From the NCBI RefSeq assembly GCF_001294645.1, contig NZ_CP011868.1, positions 1,488,001-1,552,000 of the forward strand: DNA of 64,000 bases, read 5' to 3'. Of the stretch, positions 63,736 through 64,000 are shown one piece after another (position 1 is the first letter of the stretch; the number at the start of each line of letters is the position of its first letter). Source of the stretch: Pseudonocardia sp. HH130629-09. Its GTDB lineage: Bacteria; Actinomycetota; Actinomycetes; Mycobacteriales; Pseudonocardiaceae. The translations under genes and the position numbers were made by a program. The notes beneath the pieces are model-generated. The model saw only the letters and a list, made by a program, of their open reading frames with translations. It had not been told where the DNA came from and searched no databases.

Positions 63736-64000
63736 GTGCACACCCGCACCGCCGTCGTCGCGTCCCGGGTGGGGCTGCACGCCCGCCCGGCCGCGCTGTT
63801 CGCCCGCGCGGCAGGCGCCACCGGACTGGACGTCACCGTCGCGACGCAGGGGAAGGACCCGGTCGACGCCCGCAGCGTCCTCGGGCTCATGACCCTCGGC
63901 GTCGTCTTCGGCGACGAGGTCGTCCTGCGGGCCGACGGCGACGACGCGCCCGCCGCGCTGGACGGCCTCGTGGCGCTGCTCGAGACGGACCACGACGCGT
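63736..64000 (+). CDS. ptsH: Phosphocarrier protein HPr, cut at its stop codon by the window edge
   Basis: 88 residues are visible from GTG 63736 (AGGAG 7 nt upstream). GTG 63706, overlapping the EIIC stop, is an in-frame alternative. H15 in VGLHARPAALF is the phosphorylation site and S47 in ARSVLGLM is the regulatory serine position. The last base, T, is probably the first of the stop, since HPr is normally about 85-90 residues. It passes phosphate from enzyme I to the EIIA encoded on the other strand. Confidence 0.93.
   Translation, partial: MHTRTAVVASRVGLHARPAALFARAAGATGLDVTVATQGKDPVDARSVLGLMTLGVVFGDEVVLRADGDDAPAALDGLVALLETDHDA

Overview
The window is chromosomal DNA of a very high-GC actinobacterium. 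GTG starts are common, GC at third codon positions is extreme, and long spurious antisense frames run opposite most genes. Gene content and order suggest Pseudonocardiales, probably Pseudonocardia or a relative; this is inferred from protein flavour and synteny, not from a marker gene. Two stretches match, from memory, conserved Mycobacterium tuberculosis neighbourhoods: ssb-like/ettA/NAD-GDH/thioesterase/hypothetical (Rv2478c-Rv2474c), and ddl/DUF3515 ... thiL // ung/rpmB/DAK2/recG ... pyc/rsmD (Rv2981c-Rv2966c area).

0.2-1.7 kb: an IS481-family element sits at the 5' end of an ssb paralogue and has removed its first ~20 codons. 1.7-13.8 kb: ettA, a 1,426-residue mostly disordered protein, a 180-kDa-class NAD-glutamate dehydrogenase, a hot-dog thioesterase and a conserved hypothetical, all on the plus strand. 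13.8-21.0 kb (minus strand): a membrane-anchored proline-rich beta-propeller protein with a DivIVA-like coiled-coil partner, truncated haemoglobin O with a MscS channel, and an FMN split-barrel protein divergent from a MocR regulator. 22.5-25.4 kb: ddl, DUF3515, a stand-alone Lrp/RAM-domain protein and thiL.

25.5-49.7 kb is an accessory block lying between thiL and ung, which are neighbours in mycobacteria. It holds an LLM oxidoreductase with a divergent LysR regulator; glycolate oxidase glcDEF divergent from malate synthase G (glycolate to glyoxylate to malate); an MFS transporter; a cytochrome P450 broken by an internal deletion; a GNAT acetyltransferase; and two complete, convergent Mrp cation/proton antiporter operons. 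The second Mrp operon carries a 4-nt frameshift in its fused mrpAB gene. 49.8-60.8 kb returns to the conserved housekeeping block: gamma carbonic anhydrase-like protein, ung, DUF1707 protein, rpmB, DAK2/FakA-like protein, recG, a membrane hypothetical, pyruvate carboxylase and rsmD.

60.8-64.0 kb is a PTS locus: HAD phosphatase, EIIA and EIIB on the minus strand, diverging from EIIC and HPr on the plus strand. The divergent promoter region carries two DasR-type palindromes, so the locus probably imports N-acetylglucosamine under GlcNAc-responsive control. Several genes have a TANNNT -10 hexamer only 6-8 nt before the start codon, indicating leaderless transcripts. No tRNA, rRNA or CRISPR array was seen.
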